Part shown: in pieces, positions 45,011-56,593 of the stretch
Numbering within the stretch: the first letter of the stretch is position 1
Layout: each line of letters starts with the position of its first letter
Source: Ophiura sarsii
Lineage: Eukaryota > Echinodermata > Ophiuroidea > Amphilepidida > Ophiuridae
DNA: 64,000 nucleotides
Direction of reading: 5' to 3'
Assembly: GCA_035610835.1 (NCBI GenBank)
Contig: CM069443.1
Coordinates: 87,728,690 to 87,792,689, forward strand
Made by a program: the position numbers and the translations under genes
Notes under the pieces: model-generated
Seen by the model: only the letters and a program-made list of their open reading frames with translations
What the model was told of the DNA's origin: nothing
Database searches by the model: none

Positions 45011-45365
45011 TTGAGACGTCTGTGCTACTCCTATCGCGTCTTTTGCTCCTATAGCGTCCACACAGCGCCCCCTATCATTTCGTTCTGTGATGAGTTTATA
45101 GACTGTACTCAAGTCTCAAGTGTTACGTTTCAAAGTGGTTCATCCATTCATTCGTGCACATCCTATCTGATGCAGACGTCTGATCTGATGCGGGATCTGA
45201 TGATGGGCTCTAAAATGGTTTATCCACCCTATAAATACCAACCACCCAGCAATAGCGCAACCAGTCACTCAAAAAAAATGAAGGGGAATGCAAAGTTTAA
45301 AAATTCGAGAAAATAGCTCTATATGAAATAAATAAATAAATAAATAATTAATAAATAGAAAATAG

Positions 45366-45760
45366 ATAGATGGATGGATGGATGGATGGATCCAGGATCA
45401 GTAGCGTAGCCAGGGGAGTGCCCCCCCTGAAAAAAAATTGACCGGGAAAATCGGGAAGACAGCGAAAAATCGGGAAGGAAAAGAAGGGAGAAAAAAAAAG
45501 ATAAGATAAAGGGGAGAGAGAGGAAGGAAAAAAGGAAGAAAAAGGGGAAAAAAGGTACATTTTGGTTATAAACAAGTGATAGAAGTTTGCATTTTGGGGG
45601 ACACATGCGCGCGTAGCGCGCGATTTTTTTTTGTACAACGGGATGAAATTCCAAGATCGGGAAGAAAATGGGTTTGCCCCCCCTGACAAGGAAAGCTGGC
45701 TACGCCACTGTCCAGGATGGATGGATGGATGGATGGATTGGATAGATAGATAAATACATT
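45366..45760. repeat. (GGAT)n microsatellite split by a hAT insertion
   Basis: GGATGGATGGAT runs occupy 45371-45397 and 45716-45740 on the two sides of the element at 45399-45710, followed by GATAGATAGATAAATA and ATTGATTGATTG runs. The element clearly landed inside the microsatellite. Confidence 0.85.
45399..45710. mobile_element. hAT-type miniature element, copy 2
   Basis: The ends are CAGTAGCGTAGCCAGG and the inverse CTGGCTACGCCACTG, with an 8-bp target duplication TCCAGGAT (45391-45398, 45711-45718). The purine-rich interior (AAGGAAGAAAAAGGGG) yields spurious Phe/Ser-rich frames on the minus strand. Confidence 0.92.
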
Positions 45761-46164
45761 AATTGATTGATTGATTGACATTAATTGATTGATTAACATT
45801 AATTAGTTATTTCATTCATTCAGTCTGTCTTAAATTATAAATATGGTCTACTGGCTTTTTATACCGTAATACTTTTTACACCAACTGAGTTTTCTGAGTT
45901 TCGGTATACCCTGCGTGTGTTACCCTGAGTATGACCCTGAATAGATTATTATTGGGTCAATCCAACTCACTAATAGGTTGGTAACCTCGTTTACAATCTT
46001 GTGATCGCTTAAATGAATAATTGAGGGGCACCTCATTTGCACCTGTTGAATATTAAAATATCACGATTTTAATTTATTCTTTCATGGAAAATAGAATTTT
46101 CTCACATACTTTACGAATAGTTTAATACATCGGTAGGCCAGATAGTACTCCATACTCGGAATGT

Positions 46165-46575
46165 TAGTCAAAATAAATGAAGGTTTTTAAACAAAACGAT
46201 GTCCACATTTAGTATATTCCCTATTGTGTAATGATGGGGTCCAATATACATTTGAGAGCAGACCTGCTGAACAACAACATCAAGTTCCCGTCCGGCGACA
46301 ACACGAAAAAGAGACTTTGTTTTTGTTTGATCCTCCCTAAGGAACTCGGCAGGAACGACCTTCGTCGCTATTTCGCCAAGCTGACCATTACTGGCCAGTA
46401 TCGTTACATACAAATTTTACGTCTATTTGGAAACATCATAAAGGATGCTCCTTTTTTGGACGTTACAATGATTGCTCTTGGAGTTTATGACAATCGCTTG
46501 AGATGGGATTCGAACCCACAACCTTTCGATTGCAGGTCTGATGCTCTAGCCATTGCGCCACGACACTCCTCGGGG
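46165..46575 (-). mobile_element. tRNA-derived SINE candidate
   Basis: On the minus strand 46570-46498 resembles a tRNA: GTGGCGCAATGGCTAGAGC (A box, D arm) followed by GTGGGTTCGAATCCCAT (B box, T arm), with a defective anticodon arm near TGCAAT. Lower coordinates would be the SINE body, which contains ACTGGCCAGTAATGGTCAGC and GTCGTTCCTGCCGAG. The plus-strand peptide RWDSNPQPFDCRSDALAIAP is the well-known antisense translation of such tRNA-like heads. The body length and tail are uncertain. Confidence 0.6.
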
Positions 46576-46664
46576 CTATTTGGCAGTACTTGGGGCTATT
46601 TGGCAGTACTTTCCGATTGGAATGTGGCAGAAAACGATTTAAGTTGGCATTACGGTAAATAAAC

Positions 46665-47250
46665 TCATCAACTGATAGATCTATCTGTCAGCTTTTAAGT
46701 CGTAGATCTGAATCCTCGCTATGTAGTTGATGATAGACAGTCGTAGCAGGTGGCCAAATTGTCCCACCAATTAAGTGGGCAAATATGGCCACCAAGACAA
46801 AATGCGTAATAAATTCACTATTTTTCATATTTCAAACCCAAAATAATAGTTTCACTGAAGTAAAAATATGTTGGGGTAAGATTTATGTTTGATTTCCTGT
46901 TTGAATTAAGCAAATTATGATACTTGTTGAAGAGATAAAGAACATTTTGTGACAGGGTAGTGCTAATTTAATTTAGGGTTTTTTAGAACCCTGAACCCCA
47001 AAAGTTTGAAAAAAGGGGTTATTTTGGATTTTCAGCTTATTTATTGCGCCAAAATGAAGAAAAAAAATATGCGCAAAACGCGCAAGAACTCCCCTGTTTT
47101 GTGATTTTGGGTTTGAGACTGAGAGGCGTGATATCTCCCAGCGCTATATCTATATGTACCTGTCGTTTACTGCGACAATTTCCACAAATGGGATATGTAT
47201 GTGTCGCAGGCGCATTGTGACTAATATACTCATTACTAATAGGCTTATAT
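46665..47250. other. No gene seen
   Basis: Short palindromic words near 46665-46715 (GATAGATCTATCTGTC). Otherwise no structure recognised. Confidence 0.35.
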
Positions 47251-47256
47251 GCCTAA

Positions 47257-48020
47257 GGCCTTGCCAACTTGATTTTTAGTTTCCCGTAACCCGCCCGCGC
47301 TTCATTTTCATGCCAGCGTTTGAATTCATTATTAAAATTTTGGAAAAAAATACCGTTTTTGCAATGAAAACGTCAAAATTCATGCATTTTGTGTGATGAA
47401 ATTGTGAAATGATTCATTTTGACCAGAATAGCCTTTCTGTAACTTAGGCCAAGTAAAATAATAAACATGTTACTCGTCCGGACTTTTTAAAAAAGTTGGT
47501 GAGGGAGGCCCTTATTATTTGTTATTTGTCACAAATTTGTTATTAAATTCTGTGCTAAGTTCCCATTGTTGAATGTTTGTCATCATAAGTCGTCAATCAT
47601 AAAAAACGGGGAGGCCCTCATTATTTTTTGTTTTTTCCTCCTTGCTCTACTCCTAGCCTGGAAATCTTGTGTGGACTGTGTTTATAAATGATACCCAAGC
47701 ACTTCCTATCATCTCTTTTATCACAACCGTTGGTGAAACAAAGTTAAAGAGGAAATAACAAAAATATTGACAATCTCAAAAAATTGGTGAGGGCGGGGAC
47801 GAGTAACACGTTTATTATTTTACTTGGCCTTACATATATCTAAATTGACCTATTTCATTCTATGATGGTGTGCAGCGGTGTGTAACAATACGTCTGACAT
47901 CCACATTTTGTATAATAATGAAAGTCGTAAATAATGAATAATGAATAATGAAATGGTTGCCTCCCCTGTTTTGAAAAAAAAATGTTACGGGAAACTAAAG
48001 ATCAAGTTGGCGAGGAGGCC
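47257..48020. mobile_element. PIF/Harbinger-type miniature element (outer)
   Basis: GGCCTTGCCAACTTGATTTT on the left faces, from the right, GGCCTCCTCGCCAACTTGAT. Both continue into TTAGTTTCCCGTAAC. TAA lies on each side (47254-47256, 48021-48023). A 3-bp TWA duplication with GG-starting ends is typical of PIF/Harbinger. A second element of the same type is nested inside. Confidence 0.8.
47447..47829. mobile_element. PIF/Harbinger-type miniature element (nested)
   Basis: GGCCAAGTAAAATAATAAAC and its inverse GTTTATTATTTTACTTGGCC form the ends, followed inward by TGTTACTCGTCC. TTA flanks both sides (47444-47446, 47830-47832). It interrupts the outer element at 47257-48020, so it is the younger insertion. 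Confidence 0.85.
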
Positions 48021-48664
48021 TAAAATAGCAAACTAATAAAAACAGGGACAATCGAAAGTAGGGACAAGAAACTAATTGTACTATTATATAAGGCCCCTTG
48101 CAATTAAATGTGAGTTGCGTTTTTGAAAAGCAGGACGCGGTGACTATTTATTATTGATATTGTAATATTTTGGGGTAAAGTCACCTGATTTAATATTTTC
48201 GGCGTTGTTAACTATTATCCAAGGTACAAATACAATTCAAATGCTGTTAATTATGTCCTACCACCACCTACTGCCTTGGATTTGCATTTTGTTTCTTTTA
48301 TAAAGGAGTCTACTCATATTTGCATCCCTATTTTGAATATTAATGAGATATTCGATCGATGTTTGTAATTTTTTACCCGTTACGCTAGCTCGGAGAATTT
48401 TAAAGATGGCGATCGTAAACAAACCTGAAATATTACCCAGAATGCACTAGGAAACTCCAAAGAACTTCTGAAGCGATTGCGCAGTAATCAACTGCAGTGC
48501 CTACGAATATGCTTCAAATGCACACATTTCAATACAAAGCGACAGTTGCAAGTTTCGTGCAGAGTTTTTTACTTCCCAGAAATGTTTTCCCAATCCGGAA
48601 GTATTGAAATGCGGCTCATCGGCTAATTTTATCGTCAGAAAAGTGTTAAAAAGCTGGTAAGGGT

Positions 48665-48797
48665 ATGGTGTATAAGTCCCAAGTATGCAAATGAGGATAA
48701 TGAGATTTATTCCGTTGTTGAGTACTGGGTAGATGTGTGGTAGAGCATGACATTGTATTCAGTAAGCTCATTTGCATACTTGGGACTTCTACACCAT
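48665..48797. mobile_element. 133-bp hairpin miniature element
   Basis: ATGGTGTATAAGTCCCAAGT and its near-inverse ACTTGGGACTTCTACACCAT form the ends, with ATGCAAATGAG continuing the arm. The last ~20 bp (TGGGACTTCTACACCATG) is doubled at 48800-48818. A related copy lies at 44890-45010. Confidence 0.7.
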
Positions 48798-48828
48798 GTT
48801 TGGGACTTCTACACCATGTAACATGTGA

Positions 48829-49211
48829 TTTCGTCCAATGGCCATTTCGTCCATCGTCATTTCGTCCATAGCCATTTTGTCCAATAACCATTTCGTCCAA
48901 TAGCCATTTCGTCCAATAACCATTTTGTCCAATAGCCATTTCGTCCAATATCCATTTCGTCCAATAGCCATTTCGTCCAATAGCCAATTCGTCCAATAAC
49001 CAATTCGTCCAATAACCATTTCGTCCAATAGCCATTTCGTCCAATAACCAATTCGTCCAATAACCAATTCGTCCAATAACCATTTCGTCCAATAACCATT
49101 TCGTCCAATAGCCATTTCGTCCAATAACCATTTCGTCCAATAGCCATTTCGTCCAATGACCATTTCGTCCAATAACCATTTCGTCCAATAGACATTTCAT
49201 CCAATAGCCAA
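48829..49211. repeat. 16-bp minisatellite array (CGTCCAATAACCATTT)
   Basis: About 23 copies of a 16-bp unit with A/G and T/C variants. Because 16 is not a multiple of three, one 48-bp period passes through all frames and codes for a 16-residue repeat in each, so three long minus-strand frames coexist. These are not genes. The inverse array is at 50841-51271. Confidence 0.92.
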
Positions 49212-50370
49212 TAAATCATTACGTGAGATAAATAATAATCATTACTAGTTACAAAAGAAGGATCTTTGAGTGGATGGACTACAGAAAATTACTATCAACT
49301 GATGATCTTAATATCCCAAGTTATTGCTGCAGCGGTGAATGGTGACGCTGGGCCCGAGTCAAGTACATTATAAGGAAATGAATATTCAGCGAATGTGCTA
49401 TTAAAAAAAACAAATCGCCTGTTGCCATTGATGTACATAATTATAGCCTACAAATTGACATGATTCGACAAATTATACCCCATATTATATTAAGTTAAAG
49501 AATAAAAGTTGTAAATCAGTGGCATAACATTCAGGAGTGGGAAAGTCTTCCCCCACTTGACCGTCGTACTGAGTCTAAGTAAATGAAGTTCAACAACACA
49601 ATTAATGGATGTTAATTAGTGTCCCATCTCCACCCTCCAAAAAATGCAAAAACGAAATATTAACCGCCCAAGTTTAATCATCGAACCCAAAATATTAACC
49701 GCCCAGGTTTACTCATCTTGCGGGTCCCGTGTAAAGCGCGGGTGTCCGCTAGTTTCATACAAACTGTGACGTCTTGTTTAGAGAACAATAAACACCTTTG
49801 TAACACTGTTGATACGCCTAGAGGTCGTTTTACAAATATTATGCACAATCTTAACGATTTTAGCCCTAGTAAAAAAAACAAGATCATTCGGGTTAATGAT
49901 TTCGGTTTCATTTGGATAAAAAATTTTTTTTTAAAATAAATAAATAACTATTTGCTATAAAGTACAATAATTTAAAAGTAATTCGTAGGCCTTTTCAATT
50001 TGTCAAATGTATCAAACTACGCCAGAAAATAGTCCCTCATACAGCGCTGTAAATAATAAAATGTTCCGGGGCCCTTAGCAGGCCCGAACCCCACGCCTTC
50101 ATTAATATGCTTCATCTGGTTTCGGTCATATTTCGCTTTCGTCATTATTTTCAATCAGCATCACCCCGGGGTTTACCCTGGATCCATTGGCTTTATGGGG
50201 GCTTTGGCTTTTGCATCAACCCCTATGCAGAGTCGGACTACTTTTTAAAAATATACATGCCAGGGTGAACTAAGACACAATTACGGCAAGAGGGCATTGA
50301 AACCTTCACCCCTTCACAGTTTGATAAATGCGGATGCAAGCACCCTCAGCCCGGGCCCTAATTAACGTGA
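49212..50370. other. No gene seen between the two 16-bp arrays
   Basis: AT-rich DNA. Frames at 49678-49939 overlap on both strands and show no motif. Confidence 0.35.
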
Positions 50371-50459
50371 ATTCAGGTTGAAAAAGATACCCTTAAAGTT
50401 CTCGACCTTATTCCGCGTTTTGGTTCGCGCGGATGATTACAACATTTAATATGTGACTG

Positions 50460-50460
<1 letters not shown>

Positions 50461-50493
<33 letters not shown>
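50461..50493. repeat. C33 homopolymer tract
   Basis: Uninterrupted run of 33 C. The assembled length is unlikely to be reliable. Confidence 0.9.
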
Positions 50494-50495
<2 letters not shown>

Positions 50496-50840
50496 TAGCT
50501 CTGGATTTTGGACATTAACACCAACATTACAAATTAAAAGCTGGCTTCGAATGATAAAATAAAGCAGAGAAATTACGATTTTGTTTTGGGAGAGACTGAA
50601 AGTTTGTATATATTTAGTGCCTCCCTCCAATTAGGGCTTCCAAGGGCGTCAAAACCTTATATGTTAGCATTTGGATTGTGTAACAACTGGTATGAGCTGC
50701 GCGGATCTGATCTCGTGTACCGGAACGATCACGATGCCTGATCTCATTGTAAAGATGTTTTTTTTGTTTCATATTTGCTTCTTATTGTTATTAACTGTTT
50801 GCTTCTGATTGTTTGTTATTTGTTGGTTGCTTCTTGTTGT

Positions 50841-51271
50841 TTGGACGAAAGGGCTATTGGACGAAATGGCTATTGGACGAAATGGTTATTGGACGAAATG
50901 GTTATTGGACGAAATGGTTATTGGACGAAATGGGTATCGGACGAAATGGTTATTGGACGAAATGGTATTGGACGAAATGGGTATTGGACGAAATGGGTAT
51001 TGGACGAAATGGTTATTGGACGAATTGGTTATTGGACAAAATGGCTATGGACGAAATGGTCATTGGACAAAATGGGTATGGACGAAATGGGTATGGACCA
51101 AGTGGCTATTGGACCAAGTGGCTATTGGACTAATTGGCTATTGGACGTTGGACCAAGTGGCTATTGGACCAAGTGGATATTGGACGAAGTGGGAATGGAC
51201 CAACTGGCATTGGATGAAATGGCTATGGACGAAATGGCTAATGGACGAACTGGCATTGGACGAAATGGCAA
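50841..51271. repeat. 16-bp minisatellite array, inverse of 48829-49211
   Basis: The unit is GGACGAAATGGTTATT. The proximal half is regular. The distal half shows deletions and substitutions (GGACCAAGTGGCTATT, GGACGAACTGGCATT). The WTKWLLDEM-type frames on the plus strand are array artefacts. Confidence 0.92.
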
Positions 51272-51889
51272 TGGGCCGTATAAAGTGTCTTTGAAAAGGG
51301 GTGTTTGAAATTATAGTCATTGAAATGCAAAAAAGGGGGTATTTTTCACTCCAATTTTGTCCTCGTTTTTGCCTTGCAAAGGGGTACTTTGAAAAAATGA
51401 AGAACAGTCATGGTTACCAACTTTTGTGTTGAGTTGGGGGCCGGGACAAATGTACTGCTGAAAATAATGGATGAGTAAGTCTAGATTCAGACCACCGGGT
51501 GCCAAAATGGCACTATTGGGCAACTTTTTTATTGACGTGTTAAGTCACACCCCCCTTTATCGATTATGTTACTTATAATGCAGTGGCAACCATCCCCCCT
51601 CCCCCTACTTCCCCCACCACTATATTGACTGTCGTGTCGGTTGAGATTGGCACTGTCGGTTCATTTGACAAGAGGAATCATGGAATAATGATGGTCAAAA
51701 AGTACACAGATGGCAATTTTGTGCGTACGTCCCCCAAACGCAACGACCTTGATTAGAGTTAGACTATGCCATAGTCGATTTTATTTTTAACCCTTTTCCC
51801 CCTTTTTAGGTCGTCCGTACTCCGTAGGAAGAGACCTTATGGCAGCATCCTTCGTGTGTTGTCTGTCAGCCGGGGTGTGTCCATCAACA

Positions 51890-52552
51890 ATTTGGTATAC
51901 ACTTTTTGTTTTTGTCCATTTCTTCTCCATACAATAACCAATTGCAACCAAACTTCGGTCATAGATGCAACATGGAAACCTTCATATGTTAATGAGGTCA
52001 AAGGTCACATTACCAAGGTCAAAGGTCATCTGAGGTCAAGATGTAAAATTTAGTACACACTTTTTGTATTGTCCATTTCTTTTCCATACAATGACCAATT
52101 GCAACCAAACCTCTGGCATAGATGCAACATGGAAACCTTCATATGTAAATGAGGTCAAAGGTCACATACCAAGGTCAAAGGTCATCTGAGGTCAAAATTG
52201 AGTACACACTTAAAATGTTTTGTCCATTTCTTTTCCATATAATGACCAATTGCAACCAAACCTCGGTCATAGATGCAACATGGAAACCTTCATATGTTAA
52301 TGAGGTCAAAGGTCACATACCAAGGTCAAAGGTCATCTGAGGTCAAGATGTAAAATTTAGTACACACTTTTTGTATTGTCCAATCTTTTCCATACAATGA
52401 CCAATTGCAACAAAACCTCTGGCATAGATACAACATGGAAACCTTCATATGTAAATGAGGTCAAAGGTCACATACCAAGGTCAAAGGTCATCTGTGGTCA
52501 AAATTGAGTACACACTTTTTGTATTGTTACTTTTTTTTCCATACAATGACCA
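51890..52552. repeat. ~150-bp tandem repeat with multiple AGGTCA direct repeats
   Basis: Slightly more than four units contain CAATTGCAACCAAAC, ATGCAACATGGAAACCTTCA and GAGGTCAAAGGTCACATACC then AAGGTCAAAGGTCATCTG. Units alternate between GATGTAAAATTTAGTACAC and AAAATTGAGTACAC endings, so the higher-order period is a dimer of about 305 bp. Each unit has two AGGTCA-A-AGGTCA pairs (first pair at 51995-52007 and 52016-52028) plus a single half-site, i.e. DR1-type nuclear-receptor sites in form. Confidence 0.85.
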
Positions 52553-52684
52553 ATTCACTACGGCAAAAATAAAATGTCCACGCGCATGCTACACTTCAGC
52601 ATTCGATTTGATGACGTCATCAACCAAGCTGATATGTGTGCACGAAATTGCTGCCCGGGGGAGCGTTGGCAGGTTAGCCGAGTG

Positions 52685-53154
52685 CAGTGGCGTAACAGCC
52701 GGGGGGAGTGGGGGGGGGGCACAATTCCCCCCTGAAGGTGCTCAGCAGGAAATTCAAACATACCCACCAGGAAAAATGGGGGAAGGGAAAAGAGGAAAAG
52801 AAGGAGGAAAGGGAAAAGAGGAAAAGAAGGAGGAAAGGGAAAGAAAAGAGAGAGAGAAAGGAAAAAGGGAGGAAAAAGAAAAAGGAAGAGGAGAAAAAAT
52901 GGGGAAAGAAAGAAAAGAAGAAAGGGGAAGAAAAAAAGAAAATTTCGCAGCAGTACAAAAAGCACAACAGTCAATAAATTGTACTGCGAAGTTTTGTGAC
53001 CGTGCGAAATTGTGTGACCGTGCGAAATGTTTTGACCTTAACCCCCCCCCCCCCCCCCCCCCCCCCACTTACGTAAAATTCACGAGGTGACTGACTGGGG
53101 AAAAAATTGGGGCAACCTTTTACGAAAAATTCCGGGACGGAATTATTCTAAACC
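52685..53154. mobile_element. hAT-type miniature element, copy 3, cut by the gap
   Basis: It starts CAGTGGCGTAACAGCC with a G-rich run, has a long GGAAAAGAGGAAAAGAAGGA-type purine tract, a C25 run, then AAATTCACGAGGTGACTGAC and GGGGCAACCTTTTACGAAAA as in copy 1 (34773-35145). The right end is not seen and probably lies in the N gap. Lys/Glu-rich and Phe/Ser-rich frames here come from the purine tract. Confidence 0.8.
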
Positions 53155-53254
53155 NNNNNNNNNNNNNNNNNNNNNNNNNNNNNNNNNNNNNNNNNNNNNN
53201 NNNNNNNNNNNNNNNNNNNNNNNNNNNNNNNNNNNNNNNNNNNNNNNNNNNNNN
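53155..53254. other. Assembly gap (100 N)
   Basis: Exactly 100 N, a conventional scaffold gap of unknown true size. It follows homopolymer and purine-rich DNA, a likely cause of the break. Confidence 0.99.
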
Positions 53255-54640
53255 GATTTACTTCTTGCTAGCATCAATGGGAAGATGATAGTCGCCATGT
53301 TACTAAACAAAAGAGACTAGAACCATTGATACAACACGCGGAACAATCAATCTGGATTGACAAACCAGATTCCCACTCTTGATGGTCCGACGCAAGCGTG
53401 TTTACCTCATTTCTTGTATTGAATATATCTATTTATCTCAAAGCACTACTCATTTTGATAAATAACTACATGTTTTTGATATTGCAAATGTATAAAAACA
53501 AGGCAAAATACTGTACATATGATATTAAAACCATTGACAGGCAGTTGAATTACATTATAAGATGTGGATCAAAATGTAAATAAAAATACGTTGATATTCA
53601 AATTGCTGAACAGTTTATATTTCAGAAAAATCGGGCAAATCCGGGAACCAAGTATTATGATAATGTTTAAAATAGGCCACATAATGTATCACAATTTTAC
53701 TGAATTGAACATCCAATTAAATTGGCTGGCAACTTTGGCGGTGATTATCATCGTCTCAAAGAAGAGGTGTGCGTAATTGATGGGACAATTGCATGATTAG
53801 GGATTAGGAACTTTCTCCTTGTGTATTAGCTTCATGGTCTGACGTGGGCCACAGCAACGACTTTATTTGAATCTTGATGAATTTTACAGGATTAGTCATC
53901 TTGACGAATGTGGATTTTACAAACATCTTCTTCTGATGAATATCATTACGCTACAAGGCCCGCTTAGCAGCGCTATAAATTGCTGCCCTAAAAACCGGCA
54001 ACAAATTTAAATATTCGCCTTCCATCAAAGGTGGTTGCTATATGACATAATTCTCGTGTGCAACCAACCGGCAGTATTGCAACACCCATTGAGTAGTTTA
54101 AACGCATTAAGCGGGGATGTAATTTGCAACATAATGGAAACTCACCCATGCAGTTAGCAAGAAGTACCGTCGTACAAACCCCGAATTTAAATATACAACC
54201 AGGAAATCCTCTCGTAGTGATAACAATAGGTTTACTAGACCGAATTAATAGCGCTCCTAAGCGGACAATTTATGTCATGCGTGTCTAGTCTACTTACCTA
54301 ATGGATTTGATTTTACACACCCACGTATACTTGCATCGAAACACTGTTAAAATACAACCATAAAACATGTATTATGAAAATCACAACATGATAACGCCCA
54401 TTAAAAAGTATGTGTCATCAAGGCATCTTGTGTATGTACTTAATTGATTCAAATAGCTTTTAATTTATATAATAACTGGTCTGAATAAACATTAATAGGC
54501 CTATTATGTATATTATCAAAACACAAACAATACTTCAATTACCTGTATACATAATGCTTCAATTACCTGTATAACACAATCCTGATCAAAACTTTTTCAA
54601 AATGTTACTTCTAAAATTAGTGCAAATTGATATTAAAGGC
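53255..54640. other. No gene seen
   Basis: AT-rich DNA without a supported exon. The 61- and 70-codon frames (53398-53776) show no domain. Confidence 0.35.
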
Positions 54641-54644
54641 ATAT

Positions 54645-56045
54645 TATGCGATCTTTTCCATGGGACGCCCTCTTTAAAGTTTAAAGCATATTAAAATCTC
54701 TCCAAAACAAAGCCGTTAACATCATATTCTCTGCTGACAAGCATAACAACCCATCACCTCTCATCTTCCCATATGAGAGCGCATCAAATTCAAGATCTGC
54801 ATGCATATGTAGGCCTATATTCAAGTGTCATCAGATTTCACGCCACTAAATGGTTTCCCTATGCGTTTACATGTTAAATGGTTGTTACAAAAAGCCCATT
54901 TCCTCGCTTATAAAGCGACTGGATTTTTCAATTTGAAATTTTTCTTAAATTTCATGATATCTTTGATCATTTAATCAAAACAATTATATATGGATGGTAT
55001 CCCCGAAAGTTCCGAGAAATTAGCCCCCAGATTTGGACAACTGGTGTAGCGCGCTCATTTATCAGAAAAAGTTGAGAAATGTTGCCAGAACATTTACAAT
55101 AAAAATGCATCCAAAAACCCTACAAAATGCATTGAAAATATTTGTTTTTGCATTGTGGTATCTATTAGGTAATAGTCTTAAAATCAGGATTAAACTACAA
55201 CTCTAAAGGGACATTAAGAGATGTGTTGGAGGCTGCGCCCTCAATTATGACAAAAACTAGGATTGGTATATTTTTACAATTGTATTACATGTATGAACGT
55301 ACATAGGATCAAGAAAAATCAGCCCTCTTTGTACAACAAATCGCCGATTCAAAAAATGCTGATCTTACAAGATCAGCATTTTACGTCAGACTGTGTCCCC
55401 CTGCAGCACGCGTGATAAATAACGCGAACCATTTTACGTGAATAGCGATGGTATTGTTTTAATCAAGTTTTGCTGTGTTTTTGTGAGTAGAAACAACAAT
55501 AATGGTAATTTTTAATGTTCATCTTAAAATTCTGAAGTAAATTGATGTAAAAAACAATTCTTCAACACTACTTTGTGTCCCTTTAATCATTTGGGAGTAA
55601 TAAGTACCATTTCTGATTAATTCTATAATCGTTGGGCCACAGGATGCCCAGCTGACAAAAAAAGTTTGATTGTCGTCTGCAAGGACTGAAATTAATTACT
55701 GGTGTGAAATCTTCAGGGTAATGCACTAGATTACATATGGAATTTCTCACTCATTACACGTTCGTCATCTGATACCGTCTCTCTTCTTACTGCTCATATG
55801 GGAACAATCTTATTGGGAATAAATCGTTCTATGTTTCTGCAACCACACTGTGGAACAACCTCCCAAGAAACATCCGGGAGGCATGTACTTCTTGCCTCAG
55901 TAGTTTCAAGAAGGTTCTGAAGTCTCGTTTATATCCATCAGATTGACTCTGTTTTGCATTGTTTATATTGTATTTATTTTTTGTTTCATGGCGCTTTGAT
56001 CTCTCTGGAAAAGCGCCTTATGAATGCTGTTTATCAGTGTTTATG
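54645..56045 (+). mobile_element. LINE (CR1/L2-like) 3' part, interrupted
   Basis: At 54690-54810 a frame reads LQNKAVNIIFSADKHNNPSP, typical of the segment after the RT domain. At 55820-55946 another reads SFYVSATTLWNNLPRNIREA then SSFKKVLKSRLYPSD and stop, the standard C terminus of CR1/L2-type ORF2. The 3' UTR has GGCGCTTTGATC and AAGCGCCTTATGAATGC. Roughly 0.85 kb of unrelated DNA (about 54850-55690) separates the two parts, including a 14-bp hairpin at 55355-55384 (AATGCTGATCTT facing AAGATCAGCATT). Confidence 0.75.
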
Positions 56046-56593
56046 TATATATTATATATGTAAACACATTTTGAAGGTGGTCTGCAAATGAATAAAACAT
56101 ATTGCAAGGTTTCCGAATTAGTGCAGCAGAGAGAACAGAATGTGGAAATAGGTACCCACATTTGTTACCAACTTGCTAATATCAGTAGACCATCCAAAGG
56201 CTATAAATGTGTTTAAAAAATGCATCACGGCATTGTTTTTGTTACAGCTCTACATCTAGGCTAAATTAAGTGCTTAGATAGTAAAGTTCCGATGAAAGGG
56301 GTGACGAAAATAGAAATGGCCAAAAAATGGCTTAAAAAAGGCAATTTTCAGCATAAAAAGACCGTTTTAGGGCAACAACTTTTTTTTACAAACAAATACA
56401 TTAAGCTAATACCAGTATCCAACTTTGTAAGCAGATAAGTTGGTGTTTTCATGGTGACAATTATGGGCTTTAAAACCCTACCTTATATCAAAATATCCAA
56501 AAGGATCATCAAGCAGTCACAATCGCCACCAAGTATACATAGGTAGTTGTATGAATTCATCAATGATCTTATTAATCAGATATCCTTTACTTA

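Noticed and set aside
45319..45799. Phe/Ser/Pro-rich minus-strand ORFs of 77-113 codons
   Set aside because: Generated by the purine-rich core of the hAT element at 45399-45710 and the GGAT microsatellite.
46498..46570. Functional tRNA gene on the minus strand
   Set aside because: The D and T arms are tRNA-like but the anticodon stem does not pair with a 7-nt loop, and the sequence continues into a SINE-like body.
46231..46662. 143-codon plus-strand ORF containing DSNPQPFDCRSDALAIAP
   Set aside because: This peptide is the antisense translation of a tRNA-like B-box region; the stretch is better explained as a minus-strand SINE.
48646..49219. Three overlapping minus-strand ORFs of 120-184 codons with WTKWLLDEM repeats
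   Set aside because: Produced by a stop-free 16-bp minisatellite read in all three frames; no start, splice or composition evidence for a gene.
50775..51308. Plus-strand ORFs of 106-177 codons with the same repeat
   Set aside because: Inverse copy of the same 16-bp array.
52455..53090. 211-codon Lys/Glu-rich ORF and its Phe/Ser-rich antisense partners
   Set aside because: They run from the DR1 repeat into the purine tract of a hAT miniature element and end in a poly-C run; composition artefact.
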